DNA from: Mammaliicoccus vitulinus
Lineage (GTDB): Bacteria; Bacillota; Bacilli; Staphylococcales; Staphylococcaceae
NCBI RefSeq assembly: GCF_029024305.1
Contig: NZ_CP118974.1
Coordinates: forward strand, 186,001 to 250,000
Reading direction: 5' to 3'
Length of the DNA stretch: 64,000 bases
Translations under genes and position numbers: made by a program
Shown: positions 63,774-64,000 of the stretch, piece after piece
Numbering within the stretch: position 1 is the stretch's first letter
Layout: every line of letters starts with the position of its first letter
Notes under the pieces: generated by a model
Database searches by the model: none
What the model saw: the letters and a program-made list of their open reading frames with translations, nothing else
Told to the model about the DNA's origin: nothing

Positions 63774-63790
63774 AATAGGAGACTTCAATT

Positions 63791-64000
63791 ATGAATAAAC
63801 TCAAACTAGGTGTCATTGGTGTTGGTGGAATCGCACAAAATAGGCATATACCAGCTTTTCAAAAATTAAATCACTTAGTAGAAATAGTAGGTGTGCAAGA
63901 TATTAATGAGGCGTTATCTCAGAAAGTAGCATCTCAATTTCATATTTCGAATGTTTTTACTGAATATGAAGAAATGTTTAGTGAAGTGGATGCGGTTGTT
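63791..64000 (+). CDS. Gfo/Idh/MocA-family oxidoreductase (partial, runs off the window)
   Basis: The first 70 codons are visible: KLGVIGVGGIAQNRHIPAF (Rossmann GxGxxA-type motif), then VEIVGVQDINEALSQKVASQF. The Shine-Dalgarno TAGGAG lies nine bases before ATG. Third gene of the cre-controlled operon and probably a second dehydrogenase acting with the first. Confidence 0.88.
   Translation, partial: MNKLKLGVIGVGGIAQNRHIPAFQKLNHLVEIVGVQDINEALSQKVASQFHISNVFTEYEEMFSEVDAVV

Noticed and set aside
1..64000. tRNA, rRNA, tmRNA or replication origin
   Set aside because: No cloverleaf-like segments, rRNA sequence or DnaA-box cluster were recognised by eye; a tRNAscan/Infernal run would settle it.

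Overview
The window is AT-rich Firmicutes DNA. Its gene set is that of a Staphylococcaceae chromosome: the clustered mevalonate genes mvaK1-mvaD-mvaK2 with fni, the lactonase drp35, oatA, the fatty-acid locus fadX-fadD-fadE-fadB-fadA, the inorganic-carbon transporter mpsAB, an NptA-like phosphate transporter and an MbcS-like acyl-CoA synthetase. The M6 InhA-type protease and the CitMHS citrate transporter would fit the Mammaliicoccus (former S. sciuri) group, but species cannot be settled from this sequence alone.

Layout. 1-4.9 kb: secreted M6 protease, DinB/YfiT-like protein, citrate transporter. 5.0-9.7 kb: an accessory block with a possible inactive GIY-YIG-like protein, a membrane-anchored coiled-coil protein, a complete Fst-type type I toxin-antitoxin locus with a 34-residue toxin gene, and a two-gene unit ending in an HTH plus ImmA-like metallopeptidase. 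9.7-14.2 kb: trhO, a truncated gtfA next to an intact gtfB, small secreted protein, acetyltransferase, msrA. 14.3-16.1 kb: first IS3-family copy inside a 41-bp repeat array. 16.1-24.1 kb: mevalonate operon, drp35, fni, an orphan OpuCC-like lipoprotein lacking a normal start codon, glutamate dehydrogenase. 24.2-28.7 kb: repeat element, CPBP protease, AEC transporter, and a TPP-riboswitch-controlled SDR plus flavin monooxygenase unit. 28.8-30.8 kb: second IS copy in a 41-bp array. 30.9-39.9 kb: PTS permease and PRD regulator, LLM and VOC enzymes, another 41-bp array, oatA. 40.0-50.2 kb: frameshifted mqo, then the fad operon with catabolite (cre) sites. 50.2-52.3 kb: third IS copy in the largest array. 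52.4-61.2 kb: mbcS, the mpsA-mpsB-pseudo-carbonic-anhydrase-DUF2294 operon, nptA. 61.3-64 kb: repeat element, a strongly structured RNA-like segment, and a cre-controlled Gfo/Idh-ThuA sugar-catabolism operon running off the end.

The most unusual feature is the link between an IS3-family element and one repeat family. All three 1492-bp copies sit at the same position of the 41-bp unit, after ...TTAATCCAA at GAC(A), with 3-4 bp target duplications, in both orientations. Two further repeat families, unrelated in sequence, also have a 41-bp period. Other points of interest are the TPP riboswitch ahead of non-canonical genes, the carbonic anhydrase-like protein without zinc ligands beside MpsAB, and the toxin-antitoxin locus. 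Several genes look recently broken: gtfA (5' deletion), mqo (1-nt loss in an A-run), the OpuCC-like start codon (ATC), and the transposase of IS copy 1 (stop codon in the frameshift region).
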